Shown here: one piece after another, positions 34,213 to 41,959 of the stretch
Layout: the number at the start of each line of letters is the position of its first letter
Numbering within the stretch: position 1 is the first letter of the stretch
Origin: Kluyvera ascorbata_C
Lineage (GTDB): Bacteria; Pseudomonadota; Gammaproteobacteria; Enterobacterales; Enterobacteriaceae
Assembly (NCBI RefSeq): GCF_044197065.1
Contig: NZ_JBIQOI010000001.1
Coordinates: 744,001 to 808,000, forward strand
Direction: 5' to 3'
Length of the DNA stretch: 64,000 bases
Translations under genes and position numbers: made by a program
Notes under the pieces: model-generated
Told to the model about the DNA's origin: nothing
Databases searched by the model: none
The model's input: the letters and a program-made list of their open reading frames with translations, nothing else

Positions 34213-35013
34213 TTAGTCCAGTTCGTTATCAAGATCGTTATTACCAGCAGCCTGAACTGGCGCACCGGCTACGCGGTTATATTTCGGGCTCAACTGAATG
34301 TAGAGGATGGCCATCACTGCACCAATCACACCCAGAGCAACCAGGTTGAAGTTAGTAAACGCCGCGGTAACGAAGCCGAGATAGAAGAACGGCATCAGGT
34401 AGCCTGCGCGCATCATGTTGATGACCATCGCATAACCAACTACCACAATCATACCACCGGCGATATTCAGACCGCTGGTGACCACTTCTGGCAGGGCGTT
34501 CAACAGACCCTGAACTTCGCTGGTACCTACGGATACGGCAACGATAACCGCTGGGATAGCGATACGCATTGCTTGCAGGAACAGGGAAGAGACGTGCAGC
34601 CACGAGATGGCCGTCAGGTTACCGTTTTCCGCCGCTTTATCCGCCGCGTGCTGGAAGGCAACGGTGATAGTACGAACGATGATGGTCAGAACCTGGCCTG
34701 CTGCTGCCAGTGGAATCGCCAGAGCGATACCTGCACCAATGCTTTGGTGACCGGCAATAACCAGAACGGTAGAAATAATTGAGGCCAATGCGGCATCTGG
34801 CGCTACTGCAGCACCGATGTTCATCCAGCCCAGCGCGATCATTTCAAGGGTACCACCGATGATAATACCGGTTTTCATGTCCCCGAGAACGGCACCGATC
34901 AGCGTACAGGCCACCAGCGGACGGTGGAACTGAAATTCATCAAGTACCGACTCCATACCCGCGATACATGCGACGATGAACACCAGCACAATCTGAAGAG
35001 TGGTAATCTCCAT
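34213..35013 (-). CDS. manY: Mannose PTS component IIC
   Basis: A 266-residue inner-membrane subunit, the E. coli length, with many helices. Typical segments are VACIAGMESVLDEFQFHRPL at the N-terminus and LGDMKTGIIIGGTLEMIALG. It forms the transport channel with ManZ. It lies 12 bp before manZ and 62 bp after manX. Confidence 0.96.
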   Translation of the reverse strand: MEITTLQIVLVFIVACIAGMESVLDEFQFHRPLVACTLIGAVLGDMKTGIIIGGTLEMIALGWMNIGAAVAPDAALASIISTVLVIAGHQSIGAGIALAIPLAAAGQVLTIIVRTITVAFQHAADKAAENGNLTAISWLHVSSLFLQAMRIAIPAVIVAVSVGTSEVQGLLNALPEVVTSGLNIAGGMIVVVGYAMVINMMRAGYLMPFFYLGFVTAAFTNFNLVALGVIGAVMAILYIQLSPKYNRVAGAPVQAAGNNDLDNELD

Positions 35014-35075
35014 TGTACTTCTCCTATTGCGTATACAGACTTAAGTGTGAAAGCTAAAAAACGTTGCCCAAGCGG

Positions 35076-36044
35076 TTATTTATCCGCTTTAGCAATCAGA
35101 TCCATCATTTTCAGTTTCTGATCGGTGGAGACCTTACGGGCTTCCAACTCAATACCGCGTGCGTTCAGTTTCTTGAAGGCTTCGATATCTTTTTCATCAA
35201 CGGAAATGGCGTTGTTGACCTGGGTTTTGCCCTGACGGAATGCCATGCCACCAATGTTTACGCTGGTCAGTTTCACGCCACCTTCGACGATACGTTCAAC
35301 GTCGGTCGGGTTGGTGAACAGCAGCATCACACGATCGCCCGCATATTTCGGGTTGTTGTAAACGCGGATCATTTTGGCGACATCGACAACGTGTGCCGTT
35401 ACGCCTGGAGGAGCAACCTGAGTCAGCAGAGTTTTACGCACGGTATCGGCGGCAACTTCATCGCTGACGACAATGATGCGGGTGACGTTAGTCTCTTTGG
35501 TCCAACGGGTCGCAACCTGGCCGTGAATCAGACGGTCATCGATACGCGCCAGACCGATAATCATGTAGTCATTCGGGCCCATTGGTTTCGCCGGAGCGAC
35601 GGCTTTCGGTGCTGCAGGAGCCGCAACCGGAGCAGCTTTCTCGACAGGTTTGGCTTTCAGCGCTTTTACGCCTTCGCTACCGGTTTCCACCGCCAGCGCC
35701 ACCAGTTCGTCAAAGCTTGGGTTGTCGTCACGCGCCATGAAGGTTTCGACCAGCATCGGTACGTTGACGCCCGCGATCACTTCATAGTTTTCTTTATCAA
35801 CCACAATGCGGCTTGCCGCGTTGAATGGGCTACCGCCCCAGGTGTCGACAAGGAACAACACGCCTTTGCTGGTATCAAGCTTAGCCAGCTGCGCATTGTA
35901 TTTTTCGATTAACGTGTCTGCATTCTCGCCAGGCACGAAATCGATCCAGCCAACATTGTCCTGCTCGCCCAACAGCATTTCTGCCGTTTTCAGCAGTTGC
36001 TCTGCTGCCCAACCATGTGTGCCTATTACAATAGCAATCGTCAC
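35076..36044 (-). CDS. manX: Mannose PTS component IIAB
   Basis: A 322-residue cytoplasmic protein with two phosphorylation domains joined by an Ala/Pro/Lys-rich linker (about 132-155). The IIA domain carries His10 in IVIGTHGWAAE; the IIB domain carries His174 in RIDDRLIHGQVATRW. It passes phosphate from HPr to the incoming sugar. First gene of the operon. The upstream region carries Mlc-like and CRP-like sites. Confidence 0.97.
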   Translation of the reverse strand: MTIAIVIGTHGWAAEQLLKTAEMLLGEQDNVGWIDFVPGENADTLIEKYNAQLAKLDTSKGVLFLVDTWGGSPFNAASRIVVDKENYEVIAGVNVPMLVETFMARDDNPSFDELVALAVETGSEGVKALKAKPVEKAAPVAAPAAPKAVAPAKPMGPNDYMIIGLARIDDRLIHGQVATRWTKETNVTRIIVVSDEVAADTVRKTLLTQVAPPGVTAHVVDVAKMIRVYNNPKYAGDRVMLLFTNPTDVERIVEGGVKLTSVNIGGMAFRQGKTQVNNAISVDEKDIEAFKKLNARGIELEARKVSTDQKLKMMDLIAKADK

Positions 36045-36158
36045 TTGCTACCTCCTTTATTATCGTGTGTATCAGTAGGGCTGATACATTCATGAGCCGA
36101 TGCGTTACCGAATCGATTCAGACAAGGGTTAGAGACAAAAAAATAAATAACTACCGAG

Positions 36159-36186
36159 AATTATTTTAGACAGTGAAAGAATAATT
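36159..36186. promoter_or_regulatory. Candidate Mlc operator 1 (manX promoter)
   Basis: AATTATTTT and AAAGAATAATT form an AT-rich inverted repeat of the kind bound by Mlc (TTATTTT...AAATAA type). manX of E. coli has two Mlc operators. A second similar repeat is found about 64 bp further upstream. The match is by pattern only. Confidence 0.5.
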
Positions 36187-36188
36187 AA

Positions 36189-36204
36189 TGTGATGAAGAT
36201 CCGT
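36189..36204. promoter_or_regulatory. Candidate CRP site (manX promoter)
   Basis: TGTGATGAAGATCCGT has a perfect TGTGA half and a poor second half (TCCGT for TCACA). It lies about 150 bp upstream of manX between the two Mlc-like repeats. As I recall, E. coli manX has a CRP site of nearly this sequence. Confidence 0.55.
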
Positions 36205-36223
36205 AATTTAGTTAAAGGGCCGC

Positions 36224-36248
36224 AATTATTTTGTGGTGTAAAAAATTA
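36224..36248. promoter_or_regulatory. Candidate Mlc operator 2 (manX promoter)
   Basis: AATTATTTT-GTGGTG-TAAAAAATTA repeats the arm AATTATTTT seen at 36159. The two repeats are about six helical turns apart, so bound Mlc could loop the DNA. Confidence 0.5.
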
Positions 36249-36285
36249 CCTTACATTTTGCAAAGACTCGTAAATCTCTGCCAAA

Positions 36286-36513
36286 ATGTCATTTGATTTT
36301 GGTATGTTAATGCTTCGTTTAATTACACAGGAGTATAGGGCATCAGCCCGATGTATGGATCGTCACCGACGCCTTTTCGCACTCGTTCGCTTTTGCGACG
36401 CACCTCCCGGCCTTTTGCGCCACGCTTTTCTATCGTCTGGTATCGTCTCGCTTAAACATGACATAGCGATGACTCGTCTCGTCTCTCGTTGGAGTGGTTT
36501 ATGGAATTGCTAA
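36286..36513 (+). CDS. Candidate upstream small ORF overlapping yoaE (YoaL-like)
   Basis: An open frame of up to 75 codons runs through the yoaE leader and stops 13 bases inside yoaE, which suggests translational coupling. E. coli has a small gene, yoaL, in this position that overlaps yoaE, so this is probably its counterpart; I could not compare sequences from memory. The product has no signal peptide or clear membrane helix and is rich in Arg (RASARCMDRHRRLFALVRFC). The start is uncertain: ATGs at 36286, 36304, 36310 and 36355 all lack a good ribosome site. Confidence 0.4.
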   Translation: MSFDFGMLMLRLITQEYRASARCMDRHRRLFALVRFCDAPPGLLRHAFLSSGIVSLKHDIAMTRLVSRWSGLWNC

Positions 36514-38054
36514 TGGACCCGTCAATCTGGGCTGGATTATTGACGCTTGTCGTTCTGGAAATCGTTCTTGGTATTGATAACCTGGTGTTTATCGCCATCC
36601 TTGCCGATAAACTACCGCCAAAACAACGAGATAAAGCGCGTCTGATTGGCCTGTCGCTCGCGTTAGTGATGCGTCTGGGATTGCTTTCCGTCATTTCATG
36701 GATGGTAACGCTGACCGCGCCGCTGTTCAGCGTCTGGGGGCAGACGTTCTCCGGGCGTGACCTGATTATGCTGGTTGGTGGCCTATTCCTGCTGTTTAAA
36801 GCGACGACCGAGCTGCACGAACGGCTGGAAAACCGCCAGCACGATTCCGGGCACGGTAAAGGCTATTCCAGCTTCTGGGTGGTGGTAGCGCAGATTGTCG
36901 TACTTGATGCCGTCTTCTCGCTTGATGCGGTGATTACCGCTGTCGGGATGGTGAACCATCTGCCGGTGATGATGGCGGCGGTCGTGATTGCGATGGGCGT
37001 GATGCTGCTGGCCTCGAAGCCGCTGACGAATTTCGTCAACCAGCACCCAACGGTGGTGGTGCTGTGTCTGAGCTTCCTGTTGATGATCGGCCTGAGTCTG
37101 GTTGCCGAAGGCTTTGGTTTCCACATTCCGAAAGGCTATCTGTACGCGGCGATTGGCTTCTCGATAATTATCGAACTGTTCAACCAGATTGCCCGTCGTA
37201 ACTTCATTCGTCACCAGTCGACGCTGCCGTTACGTGCACGTACCGCGGATGCCATTCTGCGTCTGATGGGCAACCGTAAGCAGGTGAATGCGGCAAATGA
37301 CGAAGGTCAACAGCCGACGATGCCGGTGCCGGAAGGCGCGTTCGTGGAAGAAGAGCGCTATATGATTAACGGCGTTCTGACGCTGGCCTCTCGTTCGCTG
37401 CGCAGCATTATGACCCCGCGTGGGGAAATTAGCTGGGTGGATGCTGACCTCAGTACCGAAGAAATCCGCCAGCAGCTGCTGTCATCGCCGCACAGCCTGT
37501 TCCCGGTGTGTCGGGGCGAGCTGGATGAAATTGTCGGCATCGTGCGTGCTAAAGAGCTGCTGGTGGCGCTTGAAGCCGGTGAAGACGTCCTGGCAATCGC
37601 CTCGGCAACACCGGCGATTATCGTCCCGGACACGTTGGACCCTATCAACCTGCTGGGCGTACTACGTCGGGCGCGCGGTAGCTTCGTTATCGTGACCAAC
37701 GAGTTTGGTGTGGTACAGGGGCTGGTCACGCCGCTGGACGTGCTGGAAGCGATTGCTGGTGAATTCCCGGACGCCGATGAAACGCCGGAAATTGTGGCGG
37801 ATGGTGACGGCTGGCTGGTGAAGGGTACTACCGACCTGCACGCGTTTCAGCATGCATTGGGGCTGGATAACCTGGTGGATGATGATATCGCGACGGTGGC
37901 GGGGCTGGTGATTGCTGTCAACGGACAGATCCCGCATGTTGGCGATGTGATTGAGCTGCCATCGCTGCACATCACGATTACGGCGGCCAATAACTATCGT
38001 GTCGATCAGATTCGGGTGGTGAAGCTGGTTTCACCGCACGATGAAGACGAATAA
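36501..38054 (+). CDS. yoaE: TerC-family membrane protein with CBS and CorC domains, YoaE
   Basis: A 517-residue inner-membrane protein. The N-terminal TerC domain (about 1-235, seven helices) has the conserved acidic motifs LEIVLGIDNLVFI and VVLDAVFSLDAVITAVGM, likely for metal binding. Two CBS domains follow (about 300-425) and a CorC/HlyC-type C-terminal domain (about 435-510). The family is linked to metal efflux or metallation; the role of YoaE is unproven. The ATG at 36501 follows GGAG, while the frame's upstream TTG does not. The start overlaps the small upstream ORF. Confidence 0.93.
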   Translation: MELLMDPSIWAGLLTLVVLEIVLGIDNLVFIAILADKLPPKQRDKARLIGLSLALVMRLGLLSVISWMVTLTAPLFSVWGQTFSGRDLIMLVGGLFLLFKATTELHERLENRQHDSGHGKGYSSFWVVVAQIVVLDAVFSLDAVITAVGMVNHLPVMMAAVVIAMGVMLLASKPLTNFVNQHPTVVVLCLSFLLMIGLSLVAEGFGFHIPKGYLYAAIGFSIIIELFNQIARRNFIRHQSTLPLRARTADAILRLMGNRKQVNAANDEGQQPTMPVPEGAFVEEERYMINGVLTLASRSLRSIMTPRGEISWVDADLSTEEIRQQLLSSPHSLFPVCRGELDEIVGIVRAKELLVALEAGEDVLAIASATPAIIVPDTLDPINLLGVLRRARGSFVIVTNEFGVVQGLVTPLDVLEAIAGEFPDADETPEIVADGDGWLVKGTTDLHAFQHALGLDNLVDDDIATVAGLVIAVNGQIPHVGDVIELPSLHITITAANNYRVDQIRVVKLVSPHDEDE

Positions 38055-38065
38055 GCTCACTGAGT

Positions 38066-38150
38066 AATCCCGGCGGCGCTTCGCCTGGCCGGGCTACGAA
38101 GAGAAGTGACGCTGGGGAATTCCTGGGGTCACTTCGTTCGCCCGGGCTAC
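38066..38150. repeat. Pair of REP-like elements between yoaE and pdeD
   Basis: Two GC-rich units end in the same CCGGGCTAC: one at about 38067-38096 (CCCGGCGGCGCTTCGCCTGG followed by CCGGGCTAC) that folds into a hairpin, and a second at about 38126-38150. They lie between convergent genes, as REP units usually do, and may protect 3' ends. Confidence 0.65.
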
Positions 38151-39712
38151 GGTGTCTGCGAATTCGACGTCTTATGCTTCTCCAGCCACTCGGGAAACGC
38201 CTCCAACGGCATCGGCTGTGCGTAGAGATACCCTTGCAACAAATGCACACCGTGCTGCTGCAAATAGAGCGCCTGCTCTTCAGTTTCGACCCCTTCAGCA
38301 ACCAGCTCAATATTCAACCGCTGACCCAATGCGATAATGATATCCGTCACCGCCGAGTTCACCGCATCGGTGCCAATTGCGCTGGTAAAGGATTTATCAA
38401 TTTTCAGGATGTCTGGATGGAGCATTTCAAGCCAGGAGAGCGAACTGTTGCCGGTGCCAAAATCATCGATAGCCAGCTTGATCTGCTGGTTCCCCAGCTC
38501 GCTGCGTAACGGATAGCTCACGTCATTCAGCGCGTCACGTTCGGTGAGCTCTACCGTCAGTTGCTGTATGGGGTTTACGTTGAACCAATTCTGCTTTAAA
38601 TCTTTCAACAATTTGCCGTTCTTAAAGTGCGGCGCCGCAACGTTGATGCCTATCTGAAAATCGCTATCCTGAGGGAACAAATGCAGACGCTGTGCCGTTT
38701 CGCTGATGACGTAGCGGGTCAACGGAATAATCAGGTTTTGCGTTTCGGCAATGGGAATAAACACGTCCGGCGCGACCCAGCCAACGCGCGGATTGTTCCA
38801 GCGGAGCAGGATCTCCGCGCCGATACAGCGCTGTGCGCGGGCGTCCATTTGCGGCTGGCAATAAAGGCCGAACTCTTTACCGGCAATGCCCATGTTAATT
38901 TCCCGGGAAAAACTCAGTCGACCTGCGGTCGCAAGCCAGGCAATCCACGTAAATAGAACGGCCATGATAAGCGCCAGCGGCAGGTCGGTGACCAGGTTAG
39001 CGAGCGCAAGCCTGTCCGGGCCTGGGCTTAGCGCTGCGACGCTAAACGGGAAGGCCGAAGACGTGCGGATATATACCTGATTGCCCGCGCTGTCTAACTG
39101 TCCGGTTATCCCAATATCGTGTTGATAATGCTGGTCAGCAACGTTCAGGCTGACGTGCGTTATTAGCGGTGGGGCGGACTCAAGAATGATATTGCTGATT
39201 AAATCGATGTTGATGGAGACCATCACGCCATCCTGACCGTCCGCTGATGCAGGAAACCACTGGACAAGAATAGGGCTGCCTACCATTAAAGAATGGTCTG
39301 TGGTGAGCAGGAGTAATGGTTTTTTATTTGGCAACTGTGGCTGAAGTGTATGGACGGCGATATGGCGTGAACCCAGCGCGCTGGAGCAATAAAGCTGGCC
39401 CGCTTTAACCAGCGCAATGGAGCGTACCGTTTGCAGCATGACGGCCTGTTTACGCAGCGGCAGATGAATGGCTTCACACGATTGGCCGACTAACTCGAGC
39501 ATCGCTTCACGTTGCGTTTTTAGCGGTTGTAGAATTCGGTTGAGTCGGTCGACGGAGTGGGCGGTGAGGTCATCAATCTGATGTTGATTTATGCTGCGCT
39601 GCGAAATAAATCGTATTCCTAGCGTTAACGCAAAAGCACAGAGTGCGACAATCACACAGACGGCGATTCGCTTATGGAGATAGTGCCTGATAATTCCTTG
39701 TGCTGATTGCAT
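38147..39712 (-). CDS. pdeD: c-di-GMP phosphodiesterase PdeD (YoaD)
   Basis: A 521-residue inner-membrane protein. Two helices (about 14-34 and 240-262) enclose a periplasmic CSS domain with the YCSSALG motif and a further Cys at GQSCEAIH. The cytoplasmic EAL domain has GAEILLRW (EIL in place of EAL), NVAAPHF, ELTERD, IDDFGTGNSS, KIDKSF and EGVETEEQ, so it keeps the metal and catalytic residues. It degrades c-di-GMP. Since PgaC/PgaD need c-di-GMP in E. coli, it may act against PNAG production in the same cell. Confidence 0.93.
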   Translation of the reverse strand: MQSAQGIIRHYLHKRIAVCVIVALCAFALTLGIRFISQRSINQHQIDDLTAHSVDRLNRILQPLKTQREAMLELVGQSCEAIHLPLRKQAVMLQTVRSIALVKAGQLYCSSALGSRHIAVHTLQPQLPNKKPLLLLTTDHSLMVGSPILVQWFPASADGQDGVMVSINIDLISNIILESAPPLITHVSLNVADQHYQHDIGITGQLDSAGNQVYIRTSSAFPFSVAALSPGPDRLALANLVTDLPLALIMAVLFTWIAWLATAGRLSFSREINMGIAGKEFGLYCQPQMDARAQRCIGAEILLRWNNPRVGWVAPDVFIPIAETQNLIIPLTRYVISETAQRLHLFPQDSDFQIGINVAAPHFKNGKLLKDLKQNWFNVNPIQQLTVELTERDALNDVSYPLRSELGNQQIKLAIDDFGTGNSSLSWLEMLHPDILKIDKSFTSAIGTDAVNSAVTDIIIALGQRLNIELVAEGVETEEQALYLQQHGVHLLQGYLYAQPMPLEAFPEWLEKHKTSNSQTP

Positions 39713-39812
39713 ATCCGATGCTCGTCGCGCTTTGAGTGGTTATGAAAATAGCAGTGACAACAGAGCAAGTGTAGTGGGTAGAGAAAATAGTGAGAAAAAA
39801 TAGGGAAATAAA

Positions 39813-39839
39813 TCGCCTACCCGTATTAGGGGTAGGCGA
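39813..39839 (-). terminator. Terminator after sdaA
   Basis: TCGCCTACCC and GGGTAGGCGA form a 9-10-bp stem. On the minus strand ATTTATTT follows. It lies between the sdaA stop and pdeD. Confidence 0.7.
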
Positions 39840-39848
39840 AATGACGTA

Positions 39849-41213
39849 TTAGTCGCACTGCACTTTGATAGCCAGACCGCCACGCGACGTTTCGCGATAT
39901 TTGGCGTTCATGTCTTTACCGGTTTCGTACATGGTTTCAATAACCTTGTCGAGGGACACGCGCGGCTCGCTGGTACGGCGCATCGCCATACGTGCGGCGT
40001 TAATCGCTTTGACCGAGGCAATGGCGTTACGCTCAATGCACGGCACTTGAACCTGGCCCGCAACTGGGTCACAGGTCAGACCGAGGTTATGCTCCATGCC
40101 GATTTCCGCCGCGACGCACACCTGCTCCGGGCTTGCACCCAGCAGTTCTGCCAGACCGGCTGCCGCCATCGAACAGGCTACGCCCACTTCACCCTGGCAA
40201 CCCACTTCCGCGCCGGAGATAGAGGCGTTCATCTTGTACAGCGCGCCAATAGCACCAGAGGCCAGGAAGTAGCGAATATAGATATCAGGGCTGACGGACT
40301 CGATAAAGTGATCGTAATAGGCCAGTACCGCCGGAACGATACCGCAGGCGCCGTTGGTCGGTGCCGTGACCACACGTCCACCGGCGGCGTTCTCTTCGTT
40401 TACCGCCAGCGCGAACATGTTTACCCAGTCGATGACGTTCATCGGATCGCTGGAGAGCTTATCGCTCGACACCAGCATACGGCGCAGCGCGGAAGCACGA
40501 CGCGGTACGCGCAACGGTCCAGGCAGAACGCCTTCGGTATTCATGCCTCGGTCAATACAGGCGCGCATGGTCTGCCAGACATTCTCGAAGTAGTCTTCAA
40601 TCTCTTTCTTGCTGTGCAGCGCCAGCTCGTTCTGCATGACCATGCCAGAGAGCGACAGGCCGGTCTCTTTGCAGTAGTTGAGCATTTCGGTGGCTGAAGC
40701 AAACGGGTAAGGCACCTGCACTTCACCGCTGTCCGCTTTACCAAAATGCTCTGCGTCGACGATAAAACCACCGCCGATAGAATAATAGGTTTTGCTGTAG
40801 ACTTCGGCGTCACCCGCCCAGGCGGTTATCTGCATGCCGTTTTCGTGCAGCGGCAGATTGCCGTTGTGGAAGCGCATACCGTTATCGGCCGGGAAATCGA
40901 CCTCAACGCGGCCTTGCGCCAGCAGCAGACGGCCGCGAGCTTCAACGTCACGAATAAATGCCGGGATGGCATCAATATCGACGGTATCCGGCTGGTTGCC
41001 CGCCAGACCCATAATAATCGCGATATCGGTATGGTGGCCCTTACCGGTGAGGGACAGTGAACCATAGACGTCGACGGCAACGCGCGTCACGTCATCAATC
41101 AGTCCCTTTTCGACCAGGTCATCGACGAACTGTTTGCCAGCCTTCATCGGCCCTACAGTATGGGAAGATGAGGGACCAATCCCCACCTTAAACATGTCGA
41201 ATATACTAATCAC
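39849..41213 (-). CDS. sdaA: L-serine deaminase I
   Basis: A 454-residue iron-sulfur enzyme that converts L-serine to pyruvate and ammonia. An N-terminal domain with GIGPSSSHTVGPMKAGKQF is followed by the catalytic domain with GCQGEVGVACSMAAAG. Cysteines in GCQGEVG, LTCDPVAG and VPCIERNA correspond to the [4Fe-4S] ligands Cys341, Cys382 and Cys393 of the equally long E. coli protein. The start is GTG at 41213, with AGGAG seven bases before it. A stable hairpin lies just upstream in the leader. Confidence 0.96.
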   Translation of the reverse strand: MISIFDMFKVGIGPSSSHTVGPMKAGKQFVDDLVEKGLIDDVTRVAVDVYGSLSLTGKGHHTDIAIIMGLAGNQPDTVDIDAIPAFIRDVEARGRLLLAQGRVEVDFPADNGMRFHNGNLPLHENGMQITAWAGDAEVYSKTYYSIGGGFIVDAEHFGKADSGEVQVPYPFASATEMLNYCKETGLSLSGMVMQNELALHSKKEIEDYFENVWQTMRACIDRGMNTEGVLPGPLRVPRRASALRRMLVSSDKLSSDPMNVIDWVNMFALAVNEENAAGGRVVTAPTNGACGIVPAVLAYYDHFIESVSPDIYIRYFLASGAIGALYKMNASISGAEVGCQGEVGVACSMAAAGLAELLGASPEQVCVAAEIGMEHNLGLTCDPVAGQVQVPCIERNAIASVKAINAARMAMRRTSEPRVSLDKVIETMYETGKDMNAKYRETSRGGLAIKVQCD

Positions 41214-41231
41214 TTTAACACTCCTGACAGG

Positions 41232-41253
41232 GTTGCCGCGTTGTTGCGGCAAC
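41232..41253 (-). other. Hairpin in the sdaA leader
   Basis: GTTGCCGC and GCGGCAAC form a perfect 8-bp stem with a short loop, ending only a few bases before the AGGAG ribosome site of sdaA. It could affect translation or mRNA stability. No T-run follows, so it is not a terminator. Confidence 0.5.
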
Positions 41254-41378
41254 GATGTAATAACTGCGCATAGTGTATGAGGGAACCTGAAACTCAGCTT
41301 AACTATTCACATGAATTTAATTAATGTGTAGCGTTGATTTTACTAATGCTGAAAAGCCGGTTATCAGGGTAAGTATAG

Positions 41379-41957
41379 TCAGGGTTTAAGGCCCACTTGT
41401 AGCGCCAGCTCACGAATAATGCCGGCGGTCATGCCCCAGACAAAATAGTGCTGATACCACGAAAGCCAGACGCGATGCGCATTGCCGCGGCGGTGAATAT
41501 CAAGCGGGTGATAACGCCCCAGACGCAGCGCCTCGGCAAGCGGCATCTCAAACACCGATGCCACTTCATCTTCGCTGGCGTGGTAGTGCAGATCGGGCGG
41601 GATCACCCCGAGCACCGGCGTCACCTGAAAGCCGGTCACACTATCGACCGGCGGCAGTACGCCGATGATATCCACGCACTCCGGAGGAATGGCGACCTCT
41701 TCCTGCGCTTCACGTAGCGCGGCGGCAATCAGCGAGGCATCGGTGCTGTCTACGGCACCGCCGGGGAAGGCCACCTGACCGGGGTGTTTGCGCAAACGCG
41801 CCGAACGCTGGGTCAGAAGCAGCCCCGGTTCGGGGCGGCGAACAATCGGCACCAGTACCGCCGCCTGTCGGGCGTTTAAAGCTGCCCGCGAGGTTTGCGG
41901 GCGAAGCAGCTGAAAGCGGGAGAGGAAGTCATCCAGGTTCAGCGCGGGCTCTTGCAT
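41379..41957 (-). CDS. nudL: Nudix hydrolase NudL (putative CoA pyrophosphatase)
   Basis: A 192-residue protein, the E. coli length. The Nudix box is GGAVDSTDASLIAAALREAQ followed by EEVAI, and the CoA-type extension LLTQRSARLRKHPGQVAFPG precedes it. It is predicted to split coenzyme A or its derivatives. It starts 2 bp after the pabB stop, so the two genes are probably cotranscribed. Confidence 0.94.
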   Translation of the reverse strand: MQEPALNLDDFLSRFQLLRPQTSRAALNARQAAVLVPIVRRPEPGLLLTQRSARLRKHPGQVAFPGGAVDSTDASLIAAALREAQEEVAIPPECVDIIGVLPPVDSVTGFQVTPVLGVIPPDLHYHASEDEVASVFEMPLAEALRLGRYHPLDIHRRGNAHRVWLSWYQHYFVWGMTAGIIRELALQVGLKP

Positions 41958-41959
41958 GG

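Larger units (their letters stand above)
36045..36500. other. manX-yoaE divergent intergenic region
   Basis: These 456 bp hold the manX promoter half (36045 to about 36250, with Mlc- and CRP-like sites) and the yoaE leader (about 36250-36500), which contains a candidate upstream reading frame listed separately. Possible yoaE promoter elements are AT-rich sequence around 36250-36310; I cannot fix the start of transcription. Confidence 0.5.

Noticed and set aside
35064..35912. Open frame of 282 codons on the plus strand, antisense to manX
   Set aside because: Shadow of manX; the product is rich in Phe, His and Asn with no recognisable domain.
40047..40697. Open frame of 216 codons antisense to sdaA
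   Set aside because: Shadow of sdaA; composition is low-complexity Arg/His and no family is recognised.
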